Assembly: GCF_021155765.1 (NCBI RefSeq) | Contig: NC_060110.1 | Span: forward strand, 11,407,501 to 11,471,500 | Direction of reading: 5' to 3' | DNA from: Diprion similis | Lineage: Eukaryota > Arthropoda > Insecta > Hymenoptera > Diprionidae | DNA: 64,000 bases | In this document: in pieces, positions 1-15,800 of the stretch | Layout of the letters: each line of letters opens with the position of its first letter | How positions within the stretch are numbered: position 1 is the first letter of the stretch | The notes under the pieces: generated by a model | Databases searched by the model: none | Told to the model about the DNA's origin: nothing | What the model saw: the letters and a program-made list of their open reading frames with translations, nothing else | Translations under genes and position numbers: made by a program

Positions 1-1119
1 ATTTTTTTCAAAATTCCATAATCGAACTGAATCTGATCATATTCCGAGATACTTTGAGCAGGTTGGGTGTGTAGATGTGTAAATATTAACGCACTTTACT
101 CTCGAATTCAGTGAAAATATAGCGAATGCGTAAATCTATCCAGACTTCGTTTGAAACTCTACTCAAATATGTGCTAATAAAAAATGTTCCCGACGACTTT
201 CGCAGTTACCACGCATCTCTCAAATTTTCATCAGTCAAATATAACGATTCTTTTTTCCGATATGATATCAAATTTCTCCAAACAAAACAATTCCCTAAGA
301 GACACGATTCGCGTGAATTCCCAAGGTAATATGTGACATGAGAAGATCGATCATTCACTGATAATAATTAACAAGCGCCACAACAGTTACAATTGCTGCA
401 CCAAACATCTTGCAAAGCACTCTTATTAATACGTTATCAATGATCTCGCGTTTTGGTGCAGGTAATGAAAACTAGTATATACAAACACGCAGTTTCGGTA
501 AAACTCCCTTACTTTGCCATGGAGAATCGTATGTCGATAGAAGCAAAGCCGATGGAAGGTGCTCGTTAAAATAATATATCCGTAAAACACAGGCCGTGAA
601 TAAGTCTGTCACATCCTGTCGAAAATTAACCCAACCCACCGGCGTGCTGTGCGGGGCTAATTAACGCTCGACCTCGGTACTAATTATCGGAGGCACAACG
701 TAATCGGGAAACCCCGAGACGATGGTGCAGTTATTGGCAATTTTCTTCTCATCCCCGGGAAGTTACCTCACAACGAATATGCAGCCGGCCCAGTCGATGC
801 CTGTACCTTATCGTAGATTTGGACATTCAATTGCGCGGGTAAACGTACCGCGATCAGAATATTAAACGAGCTTGCGTAAGAGAGTCTGACTAGAATCGTT
901 TATCGTATTCGGATGTATAACTCTAGAACGATAAATATTTCTCTCGTTTTCTTACGCTATCCCTTCATCAACACTGATCGAACCGAATGCAATCGCTGCT
1001 GCTATTGTTATAACCTCGTCATCGCGTGTATTCTAATCACATGACCGCAAACGTCACGTGGTGAAGTGTGAAGTGATATATTCGATCGACTGTCTTTTGT
1101 TCGCCGCACGAAAAATCAG
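1..1119. other. Left-edge non-coding stretch
   Basis: No gene is recognisable here. The left 600 bases are AT-rich, and base composition becomes more GC-balanced from about 620. If the exon at 1261-1443 is real, this stretch is the first intron of a minus-strand gene that leaves the window on the left. Confidence 0.4.
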
Positions 1120-1260
1120 TCATCGAACTTGATTTCTCGAAATACTATTATATCGCCGCATAATCCTTGGCATACTTGTAATATTCGAATGGTATATGAC
1201 CTGTTCGGGCCCGAGGTGTATTATCGTTATCACCTTGCTCTGGTGATTGGTGTTGTTTAC

Positions 1261-1443
1261 GCTAAGATCCAGGTACGCGGTTTGCCCGAGGAGCCGTCGA
1301 CTTGCGGTACATCGGTTTCGGTTTATTATTTCCTTCTGTATCGCGTACTCGATGAAATAACTCTCGTCGTCGTCGTCCCGCTGCGACGGCAAAAGTTCCG
1401 CGGTTTCCTCCTCCGTCGTCACCTTCATCTCGCGCAGCTCCAT
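1261..1443 (-). CDS. Possible first coding exon of an unrecognised minus-strand gene (partial)
   Basis: An ATG at 1443 opens a GC-rich reading frame of about 61 codons. The frame is rich in Glu and Asp, with a run of four Asp after a Leu-Leu-Pro-Ser motif. It reaches a plausible splice donor (gtaaac) at about 1260. Codon use is more GC-rich than in the surrounding AT-rich DNA, and the upstream bases (to about 1640) are also GC-rich, as expected at a promoter and first exon. I do not recognise the protein. The acidic, soluble N-terminus would suit the cytosolic head of a transporter or receptor, but that is only a guess. The other exons would lie left of the window. The overlapping plus-strand frame at 1129-1455 is the weaker alternative. 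Confidence 0.35.
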
Positions 1444-2457
1444 CGCAGCGACTGACCGACCGACTGACTAACCGAGTAAGCCGAGTAAACCGAGTCGCCG
1501 TCGCTCGACTCTCCGAACTTTTAAGAGCTCGACGCGGCGCAAACCGCCTGCTACCAGCATCCAGCGCGATTCACCGGCGAAACTGGCGCCTCAACTCGCA
1601 AATCGATACCCGCGATTCGTATTTCTACAATGTATGTTACCGCATTGTTGCAAATTCTTATTACCAATTAAATGGATGTACCGTGGATAAATTAGGCTTG
1701 TATCACAGAATAATTAGACCAGAATTCATTTCCAGCTAACTTCGAATAGGTCTCAAGTTTAATTTCGTTTCTTTGTCTTTACTTCGGTATTCAATCTCTC
1801 GGTGAGATTGTAAACACTGCGCGGACAACAATTTCGGCGAAACTATGGAATTTCGTATGGAAATATTAAATTCTGTAGTGATTTATATGATGGCTAGATG
1901 TAAAATCAAAGTGTAAAACATATTACTAACTTTGATTGATCTCCAGCGAACACGCAACTAACAATAAGATCTATCGTTTATTGCCGCACTTCTGATGAAT
2001 TACATGTGAGAAAAAACCTCGGGAAACGCTATCTGATACTCACTGGAGTTTCTTTTCTTTCAATCATGGCTCTACTAACAATAAGATAGTTCATATTGAC
2101 ATGGATAATATTTTGTAATTCATCAAATTAGGATCATCATTGGCTACTTTGCATAACGCAAACCTAGCGGTTCTATTAATTATCTGTATTATTTGTCCTC
2201 CTAAAGATATCCTGAAGTCCCAGGAAACACAATTGGACACTTGACTTTCACTAACTCGAGAATCAAAAGTATACATAAGATTTACAAGCCAGTGGATTGT
2301 TCTCTTTATGCATATCAAGAAAAATTTTTTTAAAGATAATCATGACTTAAAATATTTATGTCCGTCTCAAAAATAATGGCTATATATATATATGAATAAG
2401 GATAAAAACTGAAAGCATCGATAAAGCAGTGTAACGATTTTTTGTGTACTTTCAGTG
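1444..2457. other. Intergenic region upstream of the putative first exon and downstream of RpS23
   Basis: The part from 1444 to about 1640 is GC-rich and contains short GACT/GACC direct repeats, so it could be 5' UTR and promoter of the minus-strand exon. The rest is AT-rich and has no supported gene. A short (TA)n run lies near 2380-2393. Confidence 0.4.
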
Positions 2458-2463
2458 TTTATT
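2458..2463 (-). terminator. RpS23: Polyadenylation signal of RpS23
   Basis: The plus strand reads tttatt, giving AATAAA on the minus strand about 40 bases after the RpS23 stop codon. The position suits the short 3' UTR typical of ribosomal protein genes. Confidence 0.6.
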
Positions 2464-2503
2464 CGTAACACAGGTAAAAATACATTTTGTACATAAATGA
2501 GTC

Positions 2504-4153
<1,650 letters not shown>

Positions 4154-4175
4154 CTTATTCGGTCTGTAATAAAAC

Positions 4176-4185
4176 CGGAAGAGGT
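4176..4185 (-). promoter_or_regulatory. RpS23: Possible 5' TOP tract of RpS23
   Basis: On the minus strand the bases read CCTCTTCCGG about 25 bases before the start codon. Ribosomal protein mRNAs normally begin with a C followed by a pyrimidine run (5' TOP), which places them under TOR/LARP1 control. The following TTTTATTACAG could alternatively be a splice acceptor, so the exact transcript start is not certain. Confidence 0.45.
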
Positions 4186-7100
4186 TGCCGAGCGAGCAAC
4201 GGAAGCCAATAGACTATCGTCATATCGTTGCAATTCGCAGCAACGTTCGAGACATCGATTCACATCACAAGCAGCCGCTGCGACCGCTGCGACTTCTGAT
4301 TCAAATTTAGGCGCACTATTGGCCCCAAAGACTCGTGTAATAGACAAGATGATTTAAACATAGGTACTATTTATTTTCGATGTGAGCAATTTAGTATTTT
4401 TACACGAGCTTAAGGCAACAGATATTTTTATCCTCATAGCATGAATTGCACGTTATTTTTATATACAAGTATACATGAACGCCCAGAATGAAATTGAAAC
4501 GCTATTTCAGAAATTTTATACATTTGAAACAGAGGAATAAATATGAAACAGTTATACGCAAATTATACATGATTATTAGTTCTCAATGTAACTGGATTTC
4601 AATCCACTACTCATGTACAGAGATAAAAATAAATACTAAATAACAGTAGCGTTGTATGAACGAAAAGTTTACAGAGTATTCGTCCGTTAAATACCTAAAA
4701 ATCTAGATATACAGAATATTGCGTAGGCTTATAACTCCTATATAATGACAGGTCTTATTATGCTTTCTTCAATATTTTTTCACACAAAATTTAAAGAGGA
4801 TTAAATATTTACTGTTAATACATTCTTCAAGCTCAGTAAAGTTATTATTTGTCCTTGATGATAAAAGTTCCTATTATGCATTTTCTAAATATAGCGAGCC
4901 AAGTCCAATTGAAACAAAAAAGCAGAAAAAACATGGTAAGACCCTTGCGCATGAAATGATTTTTCTAAGAATTTCTAATACTATGCTCCTGAGCTCAAGT
5001 GAATGATTTTAACACTATAGAAAACTTATATCATTTCATACATGTTTGATATATTAATACAATATTCTGTTACGAACTGAGATTCTAAGGTCACCACATT
5101 CCTAAAGCCAATGTACACAGACCAAACTTGTTTTAAAGGTGAAGATGTATACTAACTATAGAGGAAAAATTAGAATGTTTATAGCAATGGCCACGTAGTT
5201 AAGTTCGAAAATCATAAATTTAAAATTAAAGAACAGTAAAGTTGTGAAAGAATATTTCTTTTTGCCAAAAACGTATGAGTCAACATCATCAGAAGAATAT
5301 TATACTTAGCTTGAAGAATTACTGTACCTACTATTAAAGATATAATACAACACTAGTCTTAAATTCAATAAATTAGAATCACCATGTACTGAGATATCAA
5401 TACCAAAGTTATACATAAGATGAACCAATCGTAAAAAAAGTTTTGATATTCTATACAAAGATGAGAGAAGACAATTTTGTTGATCTGAAGTATACAAAAA
5501 TTTTCCATTATGTCAAGTATGAAATAAAGTAAGATACTTATAAGAATACGTATAATAATGGTTCAGTCAAACAAGTTTTACCATTTTCGAACAATGTCCA
5601 AGATCTATTAAATCCATAAAACAAATACCGAATATTTTAATAATCAGAAAATTCTCAAAATGACAAACAGTTTACGTATTTTCTATAATGAAAATTATTT
5701 TTTACACACATGCACTATGTAGGTGTACTTCATATCAGAATAATAATAAATAAAGTTTTCACCATTTTCAAATTATTTTACTACAGTACTATGATAAATA
5801 TTAGATGTTAGAATATTTTATATGTGGTCAATCTCACTTGGTTTATTCAGCTTACGATAAGTCAATAAAATAATGGCCTCTAATGTCTACGGCCGACCAA
5901 TTTTTTTCACTAACTTCGTAATTTTTAACAGAGGGATGAAGCCCGACACTTCGTAGTTACTGAAGAAGCCATTTCTTATATTTATACCAAATTTCTCTAC
6001 TCAGGAAGTGTAGAGAAATGTTGAACAGACGTTAATCTTTATAATGTGATGAAAACCCTGCCTGTCTCTATATCGATAGCTGTAATTATGAGTTGAAAAT
6101 TCGATTATTTCTCAAATAAATGAATTATAAGATGCAGCAGACCAGTTTGGTGTCTATACCGCATTAGATGTCGATCTCATTTCAAATCCTAAATCGAATA
6201 AATATACTGAAAAGTTATATGCTAGTAGCAATAACTCCTGCAGGGAGAACCTTCATATAATACGAAGATGTTGCTACCCTGGTAGAATTTTTTATTGGCA
6301 TTTTTTTTCTGAAAAACGACGTGTTTATGAATTTCAAAGAAATCACTTTGAGAGATCCCAATTTACAGGCTTTGGTAGTTTTTCCGAAATATTCTATATA
6401 AAGTAAAGTTCAACTCAAAATCAACTGCAGAAATCTTGGAATGAATATTAAGTTTATCTAAAACGAAGAAACTCCGTTTCTTTGTTTTACAATCTCTGGC
6501 TTGCCAAAAGAAAAACCTTACTTCTCCTAAATGTTATTCCAGCACTTCAAGTGCCACTGATTTTTTTTAATCTCTTTAAAAAGGCCCAATTGATAAAATT
6601 TTGCCATACCCTCAGTGAAATTGCTTGGAACATTTTGGGTTACAATTTCCACCACAGTAATAAAAATCGTAATCTCTAATACCTCACACTTGGTAAATTT
6701 GCCAAGAGTGTACTATAGCAAAAATATGATGTATACTCAAAAATATATACTTATCTTTACATTGCCAATTATAGTGTTTTATGGTAATTTTTCATTGTAC
6801 CTTTTAATAACTTTGGACATCACATTTTATCCCTATTTTAGTTTTCAAGAGCAGATTTTTTTTAGTATTACATCACAAATTTGAAGCTTGATTAAAAGAC
6901 GCATTTTACTACTGGGCTCTTACGTAATCATGAGTTTTACCATTATCATATAATTTTCTTATCAAAAAATTGAAACACAATTCACGAACTATGCCTATAA
7001 TTACATTTTGTAAGTAATTTAATATCATTATGCAGACCAAAACTTGTAAAGTACAAAGATACACATGCTATAATTTTTTTAGTTCATTCTAATGCATCAG

Positions 7101-9769
7101 GATTGTTCAAGAATCTCCGAATAGAACTTTTTTTTAGTGCTTTGCTTTGATTGAAGTCTATGGATGACTTTTTAAATTCCAAAAATTGAAGAAAAAAAGA
7201 AAAAAATGAGTATAAACAAACCAGTGATATGATTGGAGGAAATTGCAGATAGCACATACTTGAAGTATACCCTTGCCTCGAAAGTAATTTGCTTACAGAT
7301 TTCAAGTTTGTGAAGTACGTGTCTTATGCACTAAACTGGAGAAATTGATGCAAAAATTTCAGAGTCAAGAGCCGAATATTACAGTAATTGGAAGAAATTA
7401 TTGATAAATACGACAGAAATTATTCAGTTCGAAAGCAATTTGGAATATTGTAATAAGATTATATATCAATAAGATACTGCAGCACATGATATTTACCGGC
7501 TTAAAATGAAAATTACACCCTTAAAATGGTTACCGAAATGAATATATTTGTTAAGAATTTAAATTTAAATTGTAATATTCTTCAGCTTGAAATTCGAAGT
7601 TTACAGAGCAGCCAATAAATGGTATTTGTTATTTATGTGTAGAGATATGTGCGAGTCAGAGGTACATTTATATTACATACGTTATACAAAATATATAACA
7701 CAGAGAGGTAATATTCTTGCATTACTTCAAAAAAAGTATGCATACTACTACAGAGATAAAAGATGACAAATAAGAGAATATACACGAATCTTTCTCTACT
7801 GAAAGTTTCACCTTTGTAATTGATTATTAGTGATGCACCTCTTAATTTGTTATGTGATTGTACTGTTTAAGAAGCCATTAAGAATGTAGTACTGAAAATT
7901 GGATTTTAAGCAGTCAGGTAAGAAGCATTTTTTACTACCGGGCATGCGGAATTAATGGAATCTTTAATCCTTACAATCTATCTGTTGTTATTATCATTAA
8001 AGATATTTGAATTCTCATTCATCTATTCTGTTAAAAGAAACTATGAATCAGATCACAATATTACCTACAATCCCCAATCTTTGAGTAACGAAATATAGTA
8101 GTAGAGGTACTCTCAATATCATTTAAGGGGAATGTATGGAGTGTAAGTATCAATTATACTTAGTGAATTTTTTTGAATATGTCTAACGAAATGTGGCCTA
8201 AAAACTTTGTACCGTATGACAAATTTGGTATGAATCATGTTGGACACCCCCACCGTTGATGAGAAAAATGGATTAAGCTATGTACTCTCCGCAGAATTAA
8301 AAACACTTAAGGATAAAAAACAATGTATGTGTTGAATACTTCCGGATATCCATGAATTCATTTGACCAGCAAGAACAATGTCAAGGAATGTAATAATACA
8401 TAAGTTGATTCACCGTTCGTAACTACAGTTACTCTCTGTGTTAATTTTTGAATTAGCATGTATATATATATATATATTGCAATTAAATTTTTGCCAACTT
8501 TAAAAAATATTTCCAATTCATTGCTTTGATAAAAGTAAAATGAAAATATTAGTTGCTGTGTAAACCATTACCTAAATTCATACAATTATCATTTATTGTA
8601 TTACGCCAAAACTACAGCATAGGTTTGAACATGGTTCACACTTGATCAACCAATATTAAGTTAGTCTTCTACATAACTTACATGCAGAGGACAAATATGG
8701 ATTCAAAATCAATTTATCAAAAGGTCTTTGGCAATAATCCCACAAGGAATTCTAATCAATGACACTACATTGAAGTTATGAGAAGTACTGGTTGACTCCA
8801 GAACAACTTAGATACCAACTATGCCAGAAAATGCATACCAAATTTTATATGAAATAAATACTGATAGGTTTTTAACTGAAAATAAGATACCATAATTCTA
8901 TTCAGGAAAACACAGCCAAAATGAGCCTAAAACTCCTCATACTGTTCTATACCATCGTGTCAGGCAACATTTTGAGCAAATAATTAAGGTGCGGTACATT
9001 TTGTTATTTATTTACTTTTTTATTGTGCAACATAATATTTGAAGAGAAGATATTAACACTATATTATTCCTCCACTAAAAAAATATGTATTGCAAAATAT
9101 TCTGAGACCTTGTTATCTTGCATGCACCGTACGTACTAAGAGTATTTTCTCACTTATATTTCAAGACGACATCCATGCTGTATCTTATATTTTTGCATTG
9201 ACGAACCTTGTTTTCCAACCTTACTTCCAAATTATCTTAAAATTCAGTAATTCTGTTATTATATCACACCAGAATAGAACCTACAAACTTATCAGAAATA
9301 AAATTAAGTTTTAGATCATGATATTAATAACTCTAAAAAACAAGCATGTTTCAGCATTAGTTTAATTTTTGTAAAGTTTGTTGAAGTTCAACAAGCCTCT
9401 GTTCCAAGAACTACTATTAGGACATATTCGGGATGATTGATTAGGGAAACTATATAGATATAACTTTTCTTATGTATATTTATCATTTTCTACGAATGAT
9501 TCAAAACTAAACGTAAGACTGAATTGAATTAAATGGAGGATTATAATCCAAACAGAATTCATACCAAGTGTAAATATTTAGGAGAATTCAAAATTTCGAA
9601 CACAATTATCGCAAGATATTGCAACTTAACAGTTTTTTTCATAAAGAATTATTGAATTTCCAAGTTTTGTTAAATTTTTAACAAAGATAACAAGTCGTAT
9701 ACGTGTGGTCAACAATCAATGTAGCTGCATAGTGCATAAACGTGCAACGAATGGTATTCCATTTATATA
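4186..9769. other. AT-rich gene-poor interval between RpS23 and the 3' end of Gapvd1
   Basis: About 5.6 kb contain no frame that resembles a known protein; the longest open frames are short (under 95 codons) and of low complexity. A (TA)n run of about 20 bases lies at 8458-8478. I found no tRNA, inverted repeat or transposon end that I can defend. It may hold regulatory DNA, long non-coding RNA, or an extended 3' UTR of Gapvd1. Confidence 0.5.
8458..8478. repeat. (TA)n microsatellite
   Basis: An uninterrupted run of about nine TA units lies within AT-rich intergenic DNA. No function can be inferred. Confidence 0.8.
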
Positions 9770-9775
9770 TTTATT
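9770..9775 (-). terminator. Gapvd1: Polyadenylation signal of Gapvd1
   Basis: The plus strand reads tttatt, giving AATAAA on the minus strand about 97 bases after the Gapvd1 stop codon. This fits a short 3' UTR, although longer alternative 3' ends are possible. Confidence 0.5.
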
Positions 9776-9871
9776 TTAGGGACATTGGACATTGATTATT
9801 GTGTTCCTATATCACTATCAGCTTTTACTGTTTAGGCAAACTGAATACTATTACGCCTACGAACTAACGAA

Positions 9872-12800
9872 TTAGTCCATGGTCTTAATAAATTCAATCG
9901 CAGAACAGAACTGAGTCCACCAATACTGCTCTTCACCCTCAAATCTGTTTGCATAAAAACTATCCACATACTGAATCGTTGAGAGTAACGATGGTGGATT
10001 TGTCTAAAATGTATGAAAAATGTGTAAAAAATTTGAAAGTAAAAGTATTACATTTTGTGGGCTCAAAATTTCTTGAGATCTGAATATTTACCTTGATGAT
10101 GACGAAGACAAGTACAGGAATTAGATCATCTGCTGCGGGAATGCCTCTCTCAGATGCCATTGACAGTAAATTCATGATAGTTGTCGCACATCTAAACACG
10201 CATTGCAATTTATCCCTTGGAGTTTTGTACGCTGAAATAGCAGCCAACTCTGCTTGTGCCCATGGCCACGGACATTCGTAATGATAGATTCGCGGAATAC
10301 GAAGATCTTTGTGATTTGGTGTTACAACTTTGGCCAATTTTTTTATGTGATCCCGAAGTAATTGGTCTCGATGTATATCACCTTCCCCATTTGGATATAG
10401 AGCATTGTGATAGACTCGAGCCATTACAGTTCGTTCCAATACCATTCTGGCTAGATCTAGTTGACCTTCACTAGCAACTATAACGTAAAAAAAAAAAAAT
10501 ATATTCACTAATATGATTCATTAGTGACTTCGATTTCTGAAATCTAATAACTGCTATTGAAATACCTAACTAATATTACTAGTAATTAATGAGCATGATA
10601 ATGAATTATAAAAGAGTTTCGAAAAATCACCACTGCTTAGCCTACATATTTATTAGTCAAAGTGTTTCATTCATTTTTGAAAGAATTAATTTCTCACCTT
10701 GCCAGATAGGATCTCTGTCCATTTCCGTATGTATAGATCCTAAGAAGTTATCCACCATATCTTGTTTCTCATCAGCTAAAGTGAGTTTTTTGAATTCGTC
10801 GCAAAAACGTAAAAGAGATGTTTCTCTCTTCTCTAAAAATACTCTGACGCAAACAGATACCAAATGGCTACTTACTGCATCACGGTCGCACTTCACTCTC
10901 TCACCCAATCTGAAAAATAGGAAATTAAAATAGTCAAATCTAGAACTGGCATCTCTGATATAAAATCAAAATCAACTCTTTTATATGTATCTAAGTTAAG
11001 GTGGTAATAAAATACTGACCTGTCCAGATGTGCCAGTGTAGACAACAATCCCTGACGACATCTGATCAAATATGCAATATATGGAGACCGTTTTTGGTAA
11101 TCGTCCCTTAGAGATTTGAACAGTTTTCTACAACCGTCATCATTAAAAAGCCTAACACAGCGTAAAGTTTCATGAAGATGTGCAATTAATGCTCTATCTT
11201 GCAAATTGATTGCTTCGGCAAGCTGTAGTTGGAGAAAAGCAACCAACTCATTTTCTTTCTGCATCCAAGCATTTCTCTGTGCAATGAAATTATAAAATAC
11301 TCAATAAGATGTTATATCTGAGTAAAATATTTACTTTAAATCAGCTATATAATAAATATACAACATACAGCAGATGCAGTACTCCAAGGAATATGTTGCA
11401 AATCTGCTGTGCTCAGTACCATGCGTAACTTGCGTTTAGCATCCGAAAATGCAAAAGATAATTCTACATTGTTGAGGTCTATTGCTAATCTTTCGTCTTC
11501 CGCTTCTTTTGTTCTTGAATGACTACTCTCTATAGATGCTGTATCACTAGTTGCACTTGGTTTTCGTCTGTACTTTGCTAAAATATCATCGGATGTATCT
11601 GAAATGTGAGATAAATTTTTGAGTGATATTCATACATCAGATGCAGTGCAATGAAATTGCTTCCAAAGCTCATTACCATTGTTCAATACCAATAAATGTC
11701 ATGAATTACACAGAAAAATGAATAACCCCATTGCAACTTAACAAAAGTTTAGAAAACGCCTACAGCTCACCATTGTTAATACTGCTGCTCAAATTAGTTT
11801 CTTCGGACATTATCCTGCGTATTCTGATTCTACCGATGTCGACCCCATCACCACCAGCTTCTCGATCATAGCATCTACTGAGGTCATCAGCACCCCTCAA
11901 AGATTTTCCTCTACGATTTCTCAGGGATAATTTCAATTTCCCGAAAAAGCCCCTCTTATTTTTTTGCTCATCATCAAGTAATTCTTTATCCCCTCGTTCA
12001 GCAGTCATGTCAAAACTGATACTTTTTGGTATGGCACCTGTAGATACGCTGGGCTTTGAAGTAGTTGAATTGATACCGTCAATTGCATCAGTCCCACCAT
12101 TAACCATTGGTGCTGGTAAGGGTGAATCTGATGTTGCGGTAGTATTCTTTGTCCTTGACTCAGAACCAGAGCTGCTACTTGACGTCAAACTCGCAGTGCT
12201 CAGTCTGACTACAACGTCTCCACCAGTGGCCATTCCAGTATCCAATTCCTAGTGTGCAAGAACAAGAATTATTTTCAATACTTAGCGCACATACTTAAAT
12301 ATAACCAGTTTCACAGTGAAAAATGTAATATGGAAGAGTCGTTCTAAAAAAGGAAGAAAATTAATTGTTCGACTTGAAAATTAACTACAGAAGACAATCT
12401 GTGGAAATATAATTCAATATTTACATACTTCAGCTTTGACATCTCCATTTGTGAGCTTCTGGTTTGGGAGGGATGGTGCTGATATATGATTGGCCAATAA
12501 TAATGCCGGTGCTACGGCAGCTGCACTTATGTGATTACTACTTGTAGCTGAACATTCGCTATTAGTTTTTCCATTATCGATATGCAATTTATCCATCAAA
12601 TGCACGAGTCTATCATCCCCGCCTGACTTGTCATCTCCGTCATTGATATTGTTTGCATTATTATCTATATACTCTAACGTCCGTCGTCGATAATCAGATT
12701 TAGCTCCCCCTCGTCCAGTTACATTCCACAAGGAAGGTGTAAGAGAAGCAGTTGGAGATGGGGGTACAGGTAGGCTGGGCTGAGCAATTGGCTCTTCACG

Positions 12801-15800
12801 AATTGGCCTAAACAGAGCACCTGGACTACCAACACCACCTAAAATGTCTAAAACAACATGAATACCAGAATTTCCAGACTTAAAGAGAAAAAAATGAAGT
12901 AAAATTCTTAGGCTATTTGAGTTTCTTACGTGGATTTAACGGTGGCGGCGTTTCTACGTCAATTTCAGCATCACCACGACTCTCCACTTCAATCTCTGAT
13001 CTTGCTGTGTCGTCTGACCTAAAAGTGACATAATTGAACAGTTTCAGATCATCAATTAGTATTGTCAAGTACAAAATTGTTTCCTACATGTATCACAATT
13101 GAAAAACCGTTACCTCGCAACACTTGCAGTGTCATCTGTGTCAACTTCAGTCATCCTCTCCGAGTCACTAGCCAGAACATCGGTACTCCAAGCTTCAGAT
13201 GCAGTTTCACTAACATCAAGCATAGTCTGGCTGGGTTCTACAGGTAGAACTGGTTGCACAGATTCAGGAGGTGGAGGAAATGGAAATCGTTCAACTTGTT
13301 CAACTATTTCACTGTCAGATGCCAGTACATCAGTGGACCATGTATCAGATACCAAAGAAATAGTTTCATCCCCTAAAAAGTATCCTTTGTATGGGATGGA
13401 CATGAGATATGAGTGATGAGATGAGAAGTTGTTTGTTAGAATTTGTTGAATGACATGCAAGTATGAAAGTATGTTAAAGGTCGATTTGAAAATACCTTCA
13501 ATGAGCTTCTTGATCTCAAATTTGCAAAACTTATCGTCAATTTCTGAACGGCTCTGCTTTGTTGGTATAGTGGGTGGAGGTAGATCTAGCTGCCTCACTT
13601 CCCCAACAGCTCGTCCGTCATCACCTTCCGTGATTTGTGACGAAGGTGTATCACGACCTGGTTAAAGCATAATAATTTGACAAATAGGTTGCTATGAAAA
13701 TTTACACAAAGTACAGGTACTTATCACGAGGTTGTATACTAGATTAAATGAAACATTCGCATAGGATTTTACAGTTGATTGCAGTTTTTGAATATTACCA
13801 GAAATGTTTGGTGTACCACGTCCAGAGACATTAGCCGAAACCATATCCGAAAGGTTGTCATTTTGATCCTCAGTTTCCAGTTCAAGTGATGAAGCAACAC
13901 TGTGGTTAGAGGCAGCCTCAGATACCGCTTCCAGATTATCAGATGTATTGCCAATTGATCCTTCAAACAATACTAATCATATTAATGCAGGGGTGTAATT
14001 GATCATGACAGTGAATGATGATCTTGGTACTTGAAATTTTTTCACACCATAGATAAAATGATAGTGAGTGATAGCGCTAAAATACAATTCAGTAATTGAT
14101 GTCCATTAGTTAATACCTTCATCATGAGATATCGAAAATCTAGTCCGCTTCTCCTGTGTTTCAATACGCTCCATGTTACCATTATCATTACGATTGTGTC
14201 CATTCGGTAAATTTTCTGAGAGATTTAATCTCACAGTCCCACCTTCAATGTTATCTTGCATTTCCATACAAAGAACCTGATAAATGAAATCAAAAAATGT
14301 ATCATTTAGTCAAATAAAGATGATAAGTACATACATTTGATCTAGTCCAACCAATTTCCAACTGATCTTTGATTACCCAAGAAATAATTATTTACCTTTT
14401 GCTCACTGAGTAAACCAACAGTTTCTCCTAAATTCGAGACAAAAGGTATGACTAGAACATTTTGTGGAGTCTTGTCTAGCAAATCATCTTCAGTACCAGA
14501 GGCACTGTTTGCATCTTCACCGCCATCTGTTGCTGTATTTAGTGCAGATGATGAAGTCACACGAGTTGCACGTCCTTTCCCAACTAATAAGAAATCATAC
14601 CAACATTCTGATATTAAAATGTGCCCTTACGTCCAAATATGATTATTTTAAAAGTATTAATTTTCCCTGTTATGTGCAAGTTTGTATGGTACAGTTAATG
14701 TACCTTTTCCAAGAAGCCCGCCTCGTTTGCTGGGTGTTTCAGGTGAAATATGGTTTGCATTCTTTTGAGCACTTGGAGCACCACATGGTAGTTGCGATAA
14801 TAATTCATTCAACTGTTTTCTATCAATACTACTTGCAAGAACAATATCATTGTCCCCGTGGTCTCTGGCTACGGTTTGTAGGAATGTAATTAAAGCATTC
14901 AGTTCACTTTCCGTGAATAAAGCAGCAGATCTGGCAAGTCCTTGTAGTTTCGAGCCATCAACCATGGCTGGTTCATCTTCTAGCTCATCCGTCGCACTTT
15001 CCAGCATACCATCGAGCAACGATGATACAGAATCTTTTTCAAATTTCCGATATAAATCTATCACCTTACTGTCGACATTCTGATATTTGACGAGGGACAT
15101 CATTTGTAATATCTGACCAACCTGCATCAGGTTGAATCGAGCAACGTAACTTATTGGTGCATCTGTGATTCCGTATGGTTCCGGATTTACAATTGCTGGA
15201 CAAATAAAGTAAGTGAATACAAGGTCAGTGCACATTGCATGTACTTCCTTAGGGTCAACATTTCCACTTTTAGCTAGAAGCCCTGCCATTTGTCTTACCA
15301 GCCAGCAAACGCTGGTAGGAAAGCAATGCATGTTTTCTCTAATGCTTATTATAAATCTGTTGGTAATGCGTTCGAGCGAATTGATTGTCCAAAGTCTGTA
15401 GCGCTGCAATTTAGATTGATACTCAAGAGTCCCCTCCTTTCCAAATTTTTTCAGACGCTCAGCGGGTGTAAATCTGATTGGGGCTTTTTCTGGATCAATA
15501 TCCAAGAACATTTCATCTTCCATCAATAGCTGCATAATTGGACTGTGCAAAGCTGCTGTGAGGAATAATTTTGCTGAAAATAAACTTTCGTGGAAAACTG
15601 AGTAGAATCGTGAAAATGCACAGGTGCCATGTCTGAGTAATCTTCTGGGATTGTCAGATGGAACTATCTGCAGGAACATCAATTGCCTCAGCAACTGCAG
15701 AACCAGTATTTTGTCTTCTGGCAATAAGCAGCTACCAAATAATCCTGCAGATAGCGACTGAATGACGCTCTGCATAGACTCTGGGATTAATCTGTCCCCT

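Noticed and set aside
126-329. 67-codon plus-strand open frame near the left edge
   Set aside because: It has no recognisable motif, lies in AT-rich DNA and has no splice or promoter support; chance is sufficient.
1129-1455. 108-codon plus-strand frame opposite the putative first exon
   Set aside because: It mirrors the GC-rich minus-strand frame, which has a better start and a donor site; both-strand openness follows from base composition.
14464-14889. 141-codon plus-strand frame antisense to Gapvd1
   Set aside because: It is a shadow of the Gapvd1 coding exons on the other strand.
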